Below are positions 43,520 through 54,100 of a DNA stretch of 64,000 bases, piece by piece. Location of the stretch: the NCBI RefSeq assembly GCF_018991925.1, contig NW_024722158.1, forward strand, positions 1,192,632-1,256,631, in the 5' to 3' direction. This DNA comes from Homarus americanus. Its lineage: Eukaryota > Arthropoda > Malacostraca > Decapoda > Nephropidae. The translations under genes and the position numbers were made by a program. The notes below the pieces were generated by a model that saw only the letters and a program-made list of their open reading frames with translations, ran no database searches and had not been told where the DNA came from. The number at the start of each line of letters is the position of its first letter. The first letter of the stretch is position 1.

Positions 43520-44074
43520 TGCAGTAAAATACCGGTCCAACGAATTACCCAAAAGTACCCAAAAGTATATTAAATCAGGGTAAAATCTTAACGAATATAT
43601 GTTTTTTATCAATAAAACCTGATTAATAATGTTTTCATTGAAATGTAGTCAAAATAATGAAATAATAAACAGCGAAAAATGCTAAATTCCAAAGAGTTAC
43701 CTATCCAAAATGGAGATATAATTACCGATGTTTCTGTTACTTTGGGGTATTTAACATAGCCGTAGGATTTACTTTTCGTTAGGTTAGGTTAGGTTAGCGA
43801 AGTGCATCACGATGGATCTGAGTTAGCGAAGTGCATCACGATGGATCTGAGTTATCTCCCTTGTTCACCAACTCTTTGGAATTTAGCGTTCGCCAATACT
43901 GAAAGTTTTTCGCTGTTTATTATTTCATCTTACAAATTATTTTTACAAAATTACACTAAAAATATTATTAAACATGTTTTGTGTATGTATAACAGATATT
44001 TGTTAAGATTTTACCCTTATTTGTTATACTTTTGGGTACTTTTGAGTAATTCGTGGCTCTCGTAAAATACAGTG
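43520..44074. mobile_element. Foldback element with long inverted arms
   Basis: Left arm (about 43520-43705) and right arm (about 43866-44074) are imperfect reverse complements. Shared blocks include CGAATTACYCAAAAGTACCC, AAAAGTAT, AGGGTAAAATCTTAAC, TAAACAGCGAAAAA and GCTAAATTCCAAAGAGTT. The core of about 160 bp holds the TTAGG-type run and a doubled GCGAAGTGCATCACGATGGA. No ORF. Confidence 0.85.
43779..43798. repeat. Internal TTAGG-type repeat
   Basis: GTTAGGTTAGGTTAGGTTAG, about four TTAGG-like units in a six-base frame (GTTAGG-TTAGG). A related (GGTTAGGTCA)n run is at 44400-44421. Arthropod telomeres use TTAGG, but this tract is far too short to be one. Confidence 0.8.
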
Positions 44075-45066
44075 CTATACATAACTGTACCAGGACACAA
44101 TCAGCCAAGAATACAGTGTTGAGACATAAAAGTGATTACACTTTATGTATACTGTACAGAGCAGAGAGGACTGTATGGCTACTATAGGCTAATGTGTAGG
44201 TTTGGTAGTTAGGTGAGGAAAGGTCAGGGTGAATTGGTAGTTTTGGCCCCAACAACAGTTTGACCCTAATTTTTTGTTTTTCCCAAGGTAGTTGGTCTAA
44301 TTCATATGAATTTGACCTTTATTTCTGTCTCAAATGAGTGGCTACCGAGTTATAACCCCTCCCCCACAAAATTGCTCTGATTTGGGACTGAAACTGCAAG
44401 GTTAGGTCAGGTTAGGTCAGGTTCTTCACACTTTCATTTTCATTTTCGTGTTCAGTATCATGCAAATATTATAGTACCTCCAGAAATTTATTAAATCCCA
44501 TAAGTTATTTCTCGTGGTAACTTTACCAAAATACTGTAACTCTTCAGACTCAATAATGCTTTTTGTGGAATATCACTAGAATGTTTGTACATATTCAAAC
44601 AAAAGTCTCAAGTGAAGAATTAAAACACTTACAATTTACTTAAAATTGTGGCAAGTACTGTACACTACAACTATAGGCAGTGATAAAAATATACAAGCAA
44701 TGAGTTTTGTACTTTAGAGACATTCTGTTCAGTAACTGGTTAACCCAACAACCTTAGACAAATAACAGTAGAAATCTAAGTTAGTTCAAGTAAAAGTTTT
44801 AGTGTCAAACATACAAGTGAAGACGGGAGGATGGAGTATGAGGAACTGTTGCTGTACACCTGCTCCTTGTACTGACAGTGAGCAGTAAGTCGTAGTCACA
44901 TAAACGTACATCACATGTCTATGACAGAGTAAGAACCATATCTATCGCTATCAACGCCTCCCTCCACCTCACTATATAATTTCTAATACCATGAACTATT
45001 ATCACCACCAATTGAGCTTCACATAACTTATTCTACTGCCGAGGTATGTCATAGGCTCAAACTTAC
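44075..45066. other. AT-rich interval, nothing firmly identified
   Basis: Contains the GGTTAGGTCA tandem at 44400-44421. No exon or transposon end could be supported. Confidence 0.5.
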
Positions 45067-45160
45067 TATTTCGAGGTCTAGCGATGACTCCTACAAAATG
45101 AAAGACGGTCCCGACGGCCAGGAGACAGATGACCCTCAGCTGTTGTTTGCCCAGAGCCAT
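45067..45160 (-). other. Candidate first exon: 31-codon hydrophobic ORF ending at a GTAAGT donor
   Basis: On the minus strand an ATG at 45160 in strong context (A at -3, G at +4) opens 31 codons: MALGKQQLR, a hydrophobic stretch ICLLAVGTVFHFVGVIA, then RPRN. It ends in phase 1 at GTAAGT (45066-45061). This looks like a signal peptide or signal anchor of a membrane or secreted protein that I do not recognise. Alternatively the exon is the non-coding 5' exon of syntenin: the next usable acceptor I see is at 36289. If spliced there, this frame would pass out of the syntenin frame and stop in exon 2, i.e. act as an overlapping upstream ORF. Confidence 0.4.
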
Positions 45161-45170
45161 CCTCCACCTG

Positions 45171-45178
45171 TGACGTCA
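45171..45178 (-). promoter_or_regulatory. CRE palindrome TGACGTCA
   Basis: Perfect 8-bp cAMP-response element, 10 bp upstream of the ATG at 45160 on the minus strand. CREB/ATF sites are common in promoters near transcription starts. Here it would put the start close to or inside the candidate exon. No TATA box is evident. Confidence 0.5.
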
Positions 45179-45189
45179 TCGCTCTTGCA

Positions 45190-45772
45190 CTCACATTCTT
45201 CTAACTCTCACAAACTTGAAAAACTTTTACAGTTTCTCAGAAGATTTTGTGGTAAATTATTGAAGTTAGATTTTAATAAATACTAATTTTATTGAGCATA
45301 GGCGATAACTTAAATTATGGGATATAAAACTTGATTTGTTATTTATTCAAAGAGTGTGGTCATTAGGTATTGTAAAGGCCGGGTAATTCAAGGTGGTGTG
45401 TTGTGTCCGGTGGTGACTCACTGTCATGTGTGGTGACGTACCATGTTATAGTGAACAACTTTTCCTATATCGCTATAACACACTAATGTATCAACGACCT
45501 CGGATACATACGGCAGTTTCTCATCCATGAAACATGGACACATTTTCATGTTCATTTAAATTTGCACTGTACAGTCCGTCCCTGACTAATGTCGATAACA
45601 GCCTTGAGATAGGCAGGGCGTTGCATCATTCTTTATCGTAGGTTCTTAAATAGATAGTTAGCCAAAAAAATATATGATATTGTTACGAGTCCCTTTCGCC
45701 ACTTACCCAACGTCCAACACTGGTCACCAGCTGCCAGGTCGTATATACAGAAGTAGTAGATATATCACAAAT
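45190..45772. other. Non-coding interval
   Basis: AT-rich flank upstream of the CRE on the minus strand. Nothing further identified. Confidence 0.5.
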
Positions 45773-46163
45773 TGTAGTGGATTCCTCCCCTACAAGCACC
45801 GAACCTTCTCGAATTCCCCAGCCTACGCCTCCAGCGCTGCCCACGGAGCGGGGGTCAACTATCTACCCACGCCTTATAAGGCCTGACACCGTTGTGACCA
45901 GCCTCTTTCTACCCAGTGCCACCAGGAAGCAACACCTCCTCCTCCGCGCGGCTGCCGTTCCCGCCAGCGACCTTGGCGTCCCTCAAGCCGCTTGTCCCTC
46001 ACTCTGGTCACCCTCACCACCCAGCTCTCTCTACTCAACGCTAATTACCATGCTACCTTCCCAGCAACAAGCTGCATTGTACATCCAATACAATATGTAT
46101 ACAGTGAGCACATTGTGAGTTTCCTTTCTCCATCCCATCCTGAGTGTGAACCAATATCTCACA
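45773..46163 (+). mobile_element. Solo LTR (TGTAGTGGATTCC family), copy 2
   Basis: Starts TGTAGTGGATTCCTCCCCT and includes a TATA-like CCTTATAAGGCC at about 45870 and the GTATACAGTGAGCACATTG block. The end block is GTGAACCAATATCTCACA, after which similarity to the other copies stops, so the last bases of the 3' end are lost. It is opposite in orientation to copies 1 and 3. Confidence 0.88.
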
Positions 46164-46365
46164 TAACCCTACTAAGTGTCGTTGAATTACCATTGGCTGT
46201 CCCGCCAGTTTCCGGTAATTTCCCGACGATCGGTATCAGTGTACAGACAAACAACAGGCCGGTAGATTTCTACCAGGTCACAGAAACACACTTGTGCACT
46301 GTACTACTGTAGCCCAGTACTTACCAACAGTGCGTAACGGAGACGTGACCGATTGCCCAAGCGGC
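46164..46365. other. Spacer between LTR copy 2 and the CR1-like LINE
   Basis: About 200 bp without recognised features. It ends exactly where the LINE 3' tail repeats begin. Confidence 0.5.
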
Positions 46366-47317
46366 TAACATAAGAACATAAGAATGGAGGAAACTGCAGC
46401 GGGCCTATTGGCCCATACTGGGCAGTCCCATTTACACCCAACCCCTATTGCTCATATATCCATCCACCCTATGTTTGAATCTATCCAGCGTATTCGAGTC
46501 AATAATGATGTTTAGTACAAGTTCCAAACCAATGTTTACCTATATCGCGCCTAAATCTAAATTTGTCTAATTTAAGATCATTGTTACGAGTTCGCTCCTG
46601 GCTGGACAGTTTGAGTACCTTTGTTATATCACCTTTGTTTAGCCATGACTTCCACTTACACACCTCTATCATGTCGCCCCTCGCTCTACGTCTCTCAAGG
46701 GAGTGCAAATTAAGATGCTTTTACCTGTCTCTGTACTCAAGGTTCCTAATGCCCTGGATTAGTCTTGTCATTCTCCTCTGAATTATTTCTAGGGATTCTA
46801 TATCCATTCTGTAGTACGGTGATCCGAACTGAACTGCATAATCCAGGTGTGGTCTCACAAGCGTAAGATATAGTTTTAGGATGACCTCACTTGTCATGTA
46901 ACTAACACTCCTTTGTATGAACCCAAGTACTTTATGAGCCTTGTTACGAGCAAAAACACATTGTTTACTTGGCTTAAGGTTCCTACTTATCATTACTCCT
47001 AAATCTCTCTCGCATTCGGATTTCTCTATAACATCGTTGTTCATTTGATATCTGGTTTCCCTGTTTACATCTCTCTCAGTACTTTACATTTGTCCACATT
47101 GAATTTCATCTGCCATTTTTCAGACCATTCGAAATTTTTTTTTTAGATCTTCCTGTGGTTTTGCGGAGTTCTCGTCAGATTTAATTACACGCCCTATTTT
47201 AGTGTCATCAGTAAATTTACTTATGTTGCTGTCTACGCCGATATCTGTGTCGTTTATGTTGTAGTGGATCCTATCCCCTATAACTGACGACTGAGCTGCA
47301 GCGCGCCTACCAGCCAA
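46366..47317 (-). mobile_element. CR1-like LINE 3' half
   Basis: Minus-strand segments: ISKFTDDTKIGRVIKS (RT FADDTK box, about 47150-47220), then ECERDLGVMIS, NKAHKVLGFIQRSVSYMT, LYLTLVRPHLDYAVQF and LEIIQRRMTRLIQGIRNL (46721-47044), then LERRRARGDMIEVCK and RFRRDIGKHWF (46499-46708). The 3' end carries a TTCTTATG-type octamer repeat (46366-46384), like the 8-bp repeats that terminate CR1 elements. Frame breaks near 46710 and 47045-47120 make it inactive. It is flanked by solo LTRs in opposite orientation. Confidence 0.9.
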
Positions 47318-47347
47318 TCAGCGTACAACCAGCGATGCTGGTAGACC

Positions 47348-47755
47348 TGTGGGGGTATGAGATATTGGTTCATACTCAGGATGGGATGGAGAAAGGAAAC
47401 TCACAATGTGCTCACTGTATACATATTGTATTGGATGTACAATGCAGCTTGTTGCTGGGTAGGTAGCATGGTAATAAGCGTTGAGTAGAGAGAGCTGGGT
47501 GGTGAGGGTGCCCAGAGTGAGGGCACGCGGCTTGAGGGACGCCAAGGTCGCTGGCGGGAGCGGCAGCTGCCAGGCTGGCGCGGAGGAGGAGGTGTTGCTT
47601 CCTGGTGGCACTGGGTAGAAAAGAGGCTGGTCACAACGGTGTCAGGCCTTATAAGGCAGGGGTAGATAGTTGACCCCCGCTCCGTGGGCGGCGCTGGAGG
47701 CGTAGGCTGGGGAATTCGAGAAGGTTCGGTGCTTGTAGGGGAGGAATCCACTACA
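47348..47755 (-). mobile_element. Solo LTR (TGTAGTGGATTCC family), copy 3, with 4-bp target duplication
   Basis: Plus-strand limits TGTGGGGGTATGAG and GAATCCACTACA, i.e. TG...CA termini. GACC occurs immediately outside both ends (47344-47347 and 47756-47759), the expected short target duplication. Length 408 bp. No internal coding region, so it formed by LTR-LTR recombination. A TATA-like CCTTATAAGGC is at about 47650. Confidence 0.93.
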
Positions 47756-47759
47756 GACC

Positions 47760-48055
47760 TACTCCCCAGTGCGGACGCACATGTAGCAACCCCAGGATGA
47801 GAGTGCCGGGTACTTCTGGCATGGCGTGGCTGGCCAGGGAGACCATTCTACTCTGACCTACTGGACCAGCAAGACCTCTCTACAGTGCCTCACCAACCAG
47901 GCTCCCTCAGAAAGCTCCTTGCCCAACAGGACCTCTGAGCAAGCTATTCCTCACCTAGTAACGCCTTAGCACTGCACTGTACAACAATAAATAAACAGAA
48001 AACGCATTGTGAGTTTCTATCCTACCTCATTCCTGAGTGTGAGATATCTACATGT
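47760..48055 (+). mobile_element. Older LTR-like fragment with polyadenylation signal
   Basis: Contains AATAAATAAA at about 47986, then GCATTGTGAGTTTC, CATTCCTGAGTGTGAGATATCT, which parallel the 3' end block of the solo LTR family. Together with a CCAATCAGCG at about 47314 it may be one older LTR split by insertion of copy 3. Confidence 0.5.
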
Positions 48056-48127
48056 ACGTACGTTTGTGTGCCCATAATAAGAGAATTGACAACTGGCCAC
48101 ATACAGTACGCTACAATAAGTGACCCC

Positions 48128-51100
48128 TGGAGCTGTGAACACCACACTCCCTCTACTGCTACCTTACCCTCGGAGCAGTGAACACCACACTCCCTCTGCT
48201 GCTACCTTACCCTCGGAGCAGTGAACACCACACTCCCTCTGCTGCTACCTTACCCTCGGAGCTGTGAACACCACACTCCCTCTGCTGCTACCTTACCCTC
48301 GGAGCTGTGAACACCACACTCCCTCTGCTGCTACCTTACCCTCGGAGCTGTGAACACCACACCTCTGCTGCTGCTCTTACCCTCGGAGCTGTGAACACCA
48401 CACTTCTCTTGCTACTTTACCTCGGAGCTGTGAACACCACACTCCTCTGCTGCTCTTTTACCTCGGAGCTGTGAACACCACACTCTCTGTTGCTACTCTT
48501 ACCTGGAGCTGTGAACACCACACTCTCTGCTGCTACTCTTACCTGGAGCTGTGAACCACACTCCTCTGCTGCTTCTTACCTCGGAGCTGTGAACACCACA
48601 CTCCTCTGTTGCTGCTCTTACCTCGGAGCTGTGAACACCACACTCCCTCTGCTGCTACTTACACCTCGGAGCTGTGAACACCACACTCCTCTGCTGTTGC
48701 TCATTCGGAGCTGTGAACACCACACTCTCTGCTGCTACCTTACACTTCGGAGCTGTGAACACCACACTCCTCTGCTGCTACCTACCCTCGGAGCTGTGAA
48801 CACCACACTCTCTGCTGCTGTTCCTTACCTTCGAGCTGTGAACACCACCCCTCTGTTGCTGCCTACCTCGGAGCTGTGAACACCACACTCCTCTGCTGCT
48901 GCCTTACTACTGAGCTGTGAACACCACACTCCTCTGTTGCTATTCTTACCCTCGGAGCTGTGAACACCACACTCCCTCTGTTGCTGCTCTTACCCCTCGG
49001 AGCTGGAACACCACACTCCTCTGCTGCTGCCTACCTCGAGCTGTGAACACCACACTCTCTGCTGCTGCCTTACCTTGAGCTGTGAACACCACACTCCTCT
49101 GCTGCTACCTTACCCTCGGAGCTAGAACACCACACTCCCTCTCTGTTGCTACCTTACCTCGAGCTGTGAACACCACACTTCTGCTGCTACCTACCCTCGG
49201 AGCTGTGAACACCACACTCCCTCTGCTGCTACTTTTACCCTCGGAGCTGTGAACACCACACCTCTCTGCTGTTGCCTTACCCTGGAGCTGTGAACACCAC
49301 ACCCTCTGCTGTTGCTACTCTTACCTCGGAGCTGTGAACAACACTCCTCTGTTGCCTTACCTGGAGCTGTGAACACCACACTCCCTCTGCTACTCTTACC
49401 CTCGGAGCTAGAACACCACACTCCTCTGCTGCTGCTCTGCCTCGGAGCTGTGAACACCACACTCCCTCTGCTGCTACCTTACCTCGGAGCTGTGAACACC
49501 ACACTCTCTGCTGTACCTTTACCTCGAGCGAACACCACCTCTGTTGCTGCTCTTACCTCGAGCTGTGAACACCACACTCCTCTGCTGCTGCCTTACCCTC
49601 GGAGCTGTGAACACCACACTCTCTGCTGCTGCTTTACTCCTCGAGCTGTGAACACCACACCCTCTGTTGCTACCCACCCGAGCTGTGAACACCACACTCC
49701 CTCTGCTGCTACCTTACCTCGGAGCTGTGAACACCACCTCTGTTGCTACTTACTCTGAGCTGTGAACACCACACTCCCCTCTGTTGCTACTTTACCTCGA
49801 GCTGTGAACACCACACTCTCTGCTGCTGCTACTCTACCTCGAGCTAGAACACCACACTCCTCTGTTGCTCTTACCTCGAGCTGTGAACACCACACTCCCT
49901 CTGCTGCTACTCACCTCGGAGCTGTGAACACCACACTCCTCTGTTGCTCTTACCCTCGGAGCTGTGAACACCACACTCCCTCTGCTGCTACTCTACCTTG
50001 AGCTAGAACACCACACTTCTGTTGCTACCTTTTACCTCGAGCTGTGAACACCACACCCTCTGTTGCTACTTCCACTCTTGAGCTGTGAACACCACACTCC
50101 CTCTGCCTACCCTGAGCCAGAACACCACACCTCTGTTGCTACCTTACCCTCGGAGCTGTGAACACCACACCCTCTGCTGCTGCCTTACCCTTGAGCTGTG
50201 AACACCACACTCCCTCTGCTGCTACCTTTTTACCTCGGAGCTGTGAACACCACACTCTCTGCTGCTGCCTTACTCCTCGGGAGCTGTGAACACCACACTC
50301 CTCTGCTGCTGCTTACCTGAGCTGTGAACACCACACCCCTCTGTTGCTACTCATCTTGAGCTGTGAACACCACACCCCCTGCTGCTACCTACCTCGAGCT
50401 GTGAACACCACACTCTCTTGCTGTTGCTCTTACCTCGAGCTGTGAACACCACACTCTCTGCTGCTGCTCTTACTCCGAGCTGTGAACACCACACTCTCTG
50501 TTGCTACCTTTACCTTGGAGCTGTGAACACACTCCTCTGCTGCTACCTTACCTCGGAGCTGTGAACACCACACTCCCTCTGCTGCTGCCTTTACCTCGGA
50601 GCTGTGAACACCACACTCCTCTGCTGCTGCTATTTTTACCTCGGAGCTGTGAACACCACACCCTCTGTTGCTACCTTACCCTCGGAGCTGTGAACACCAC
50701 ACTCCCTCTGTTGCCACCTTACCCTCGAGCTGTGAACACCACACTCCCTCTGTTGCTACCTTACCTCGGAGCTGTGAACACCACACTCCCTGTTCTACCT
50801 TACCCCTTGAGCTGTGAACACCCACCCCTCTGTTGCTACTCTTACCTCGGAGGTGAACACCACACCCTCTGTTGCTACCTTACCCTTGGAGCTGTGAACA
50901 CCACACTCTCTGCTGCTGCTCTTACCTCGGAGCTGTGAACACCACACTCCCTCTGTTGCTACCTTACCTCGGAGCTGTGAACACCACACTCTCTGTTGCT
51001 CTTACCTCGAGCTGTGAACACCACACTCCTCTGTTGCTACCTTTTACCTTGGAGCTGTGAACACCACACTCCCTCTGCTGTTACTCCACTGAGCTGTGAA

Positions 51101-54100
51101 CACCACACTCCTCTGCTGCTACCTTACCTCGGAGCTGTGAACACCACACTCCCTCTGCTGCTGCCTTTACCCTCGGAGCTGTGAACACCACACTCCTCTC
51201 TGCTGCTGCTACCTTACCCTCGGAGCTGTGAACACCACACTCCTCTGCTTGCTACCTACCTCTGGAGCTGTACACCACACTCTCTGTTGCTACTTCCATT
51301 CTTGGAGCTGTGAACACCACACTCCCTCTGCTGCTACTCTTACCCTGGAGCTAGAACACCACACTTCTGCTGCTGCCTTACCTCGGAGCTGTGAACACCA
51401 CACCCCCTCTGCTACTTCCACTGGAGCTGTGAACACCACACTCCCTCTGCTGCTGCCTTACCCTGGAGCTGTGAACACCACACCCTCTGTTGCTACTCTT
51501 ACCCTGAGCCAGAACACCACACTCTCTGCTGTTGCTACTCTTACCTCGGAGCTGTGAACACCACACTCCTCTGCTGCTGTACCTTACCCTTGAGCTAGAA
51601 CACCACACCCTCTGTTGCTACTCTTACCTCGAGCTGTGAACACCACACTCCTCTGTTGCTACCTTACCCTCGAGCTGTGAACCACACTCCCTCTGCTGCT
51701 ACCTTACCCTCGAGCTGTGAACACCACACCCCCTCTGTTGCTACTCTACCCTCGGAGCTGTGAACACCACACTCCTCTGCTGCTGCCTACCTCGAGCTGT
51801 GAACACCACACTCCCTCTGTTGCTACCTCGGAGCTGTGAACCACACTCTCTGCTGCTACCTTACCTCGAGCTGTGAACCACACTTCTGCTGTTGCTCTAC
51901 CCGGAGCTGTGAACACCACACTCCTCTGCTGCTGCTACTCTACCTCGAGCTGTGAACACCACACTCTCTGCTGCTACCTTACCCTCGGAGCTGTGAACAC
52001 CACACTCCTCTGTTGCTACTCTTACCCCCTCGGAGCTGACCACACTCCCTCTGCTGCTACCTTACCTCGGAGCTGTGAACACCACACTCCCTCTGCTGCT
52101 GCTCTTACCTCGGAGCTGGAACACCACACTCTCTGTTGCTGCCCTTACTCCGGAGCTGTGAACACCACACTTCTGTTGCTACTCTTACCTCGGAGCTGTG
52201 AACACCACTTCTGCTGCTGCTCTTACTCCTCGGAGCTGTGAACACCACACCCTCTGCTGCTACCTACTCGGAGCTGTGAACACCACACTCCTCTGCTGCT
52301 GCTCTACCTCGAGCTGGAACACCACACTCCCTCTGCTGTTGCTCTACCTCGGAGCTGTGAACACCACACCTCTGCTGTTGCTACCTTACCCTCGAGCCAG
52401 AACACCACACCTCTGCTGCTACCTTACCCTCGGAGCTGTGAACACCACACTCTCTGTTGCTGCCTTACCCTCGGGGCTGTGAACACCACACTCCCTCTGC
52501 TGCTACTCTTACCTCGAGCTGTGAACACCACACTCCCCTGTTGCTACTCTCACCTTCGAGCTGGAACACCACACTCTCTGCTGCTGCCTTACCTCTGAGC
52601 TGAACACCACACTCCCTCTGTTGCTACTCACTCTCGGAGCTAGAACACACCCTCTGCTGCTGCTCTGCCCTCGGAGCTGGGAACACCACACTCCTCTGCT
52701 GCCTTACCTCTGGAGCTGTGAACACACTCTCTTGCTGCTACCTTACCTCGGAGCTGTGAACACCACACTCCCTCTGCTGCTGCCTTACCCTCGGAGCTGT
52801 GAACACCACACTCCCTCTGTTGCTACCTTACCCTCGGAGCTGTGAACACCACACCTCTGTTGCTGCTCTTTACCTTGGAGCTGGAACAACACTCTCTGCT
52901 GTTACTCTTACCCTGAGCTGTGAACACCACACTCCTCTGCTGCTGTTACCTTACCCTGAGCTGTGAACACCACACTCCCTCTGCTGCTGCTCTTACCTCG
53001 AGCTGAACACCACACCCCTCTGTTGCTACCTTACCCTCGGAGCTGTGAACACCACACTTCTCTTGCTACCCTTGGAGCTGTGAACACCACTACCTCTGTT
53101 GCTACCTTACCTCGGAGCTGTGAACACCACACTCCTCTGTTGCTGCCTCCACTCGAGCTGTGAACACCACACTCCCTCTGCTGCTATTCCTTACCCTCGG
53201 AGCTGTGAACACCACACTCTCTGCTGCTACTCATTCTCGGAGCTGTGAACACCACACTCTCTGTTGCTACCTTACCTGGAGCTAGAACACCACACTCTCT
53301 TGCTACCTTTTTCATCCTGAGCTGTGAACACCACACTCCCTCTGCTGCTACTCACCTCGGAGCTGTGAACACCACACTCCCTCTGCTGCTACTCACCTCG
53401 GAGCTGTGAACACCACACCCTCTGCTGCTACCTTCCTGGAGCTGTGAACACACACTCCTCTGCTGCTGCTACCTTACCTCGGAGCTGTGAACACCACACT
53501 CTCTGTTGCTGCCTTCCCCGAGCTGTGAACACCACACTCCCTCTGCTGCTACCTACCCTCGGAGCTGTGAACACTCCTCTTGCTACCTTACCTCGAGCTG
53601 TGAACACCACACCTCTGTTGCTACTCACTCCTCGGAGCTGTGAACACCACACTCCTCTGCTGCTACCTACCTCGAGCTGTGAACACACTCTCTGTTGCTG
53701 CTCCACTCCCTCGGAGCTGTGAACACCACACTCCCTCTGCTGCTACCTTACCCTCGGAGCTGTGAACACCACACCCCTCTGTTGCTGTTACCTACCCTCG
53801 AGCTGTGAACACCACACTCCCCTGCTGTTGCTACCTTACCCTCGGAGCTGTGAACACCACACCTCTGCTGCTGCTACCTTACCCTCGGAGCTGTGAACAC
53901 CACACTCCCTCTGCTGCTGCTCCTTACCCTCGGAGCTGTGAACACCACACTCCCTCTGTTGCTGCTCCTTACCTCGCTGGAGCTGTGAACACCACACTCC
54001 CTCTGCTGCTGCTACTCTTACCTCGAGCTGTGAACACCACACCTCTGCTGTTGCTATCTTACCCTCGGAGCTAGAACACCACACTCTCTCTGTTGCTGCT

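Larger units (their letters stand above)
36289..45066 (-). other. Region upstream of syntenin exon 1, probable 5'UTR intron
   Basis: The TTGCAG acceptor at the start of exon 1 means a non-coding exon lies somewhere above 36289. The nearest clear minus-strand donor I recognised is at 45066 (GTAAGT), which would make this an intron of about 8.8 kb filled by satellite, LINE and foldback repeats. The link is unproven. Confidence 0.4.

Noticed and set aside
43779..43798. Telomere
   Set aside because: Only about four TTAGG-like units inside a foldback element, with ordinary sequence on both sides.
46330..46366. tRNA-like CCGATTGCCCAAGCGGC
   Set aside because: Resembles a tRNA D-arm region in part, but no acceptor stem, anticodon arm or T-arm follows.
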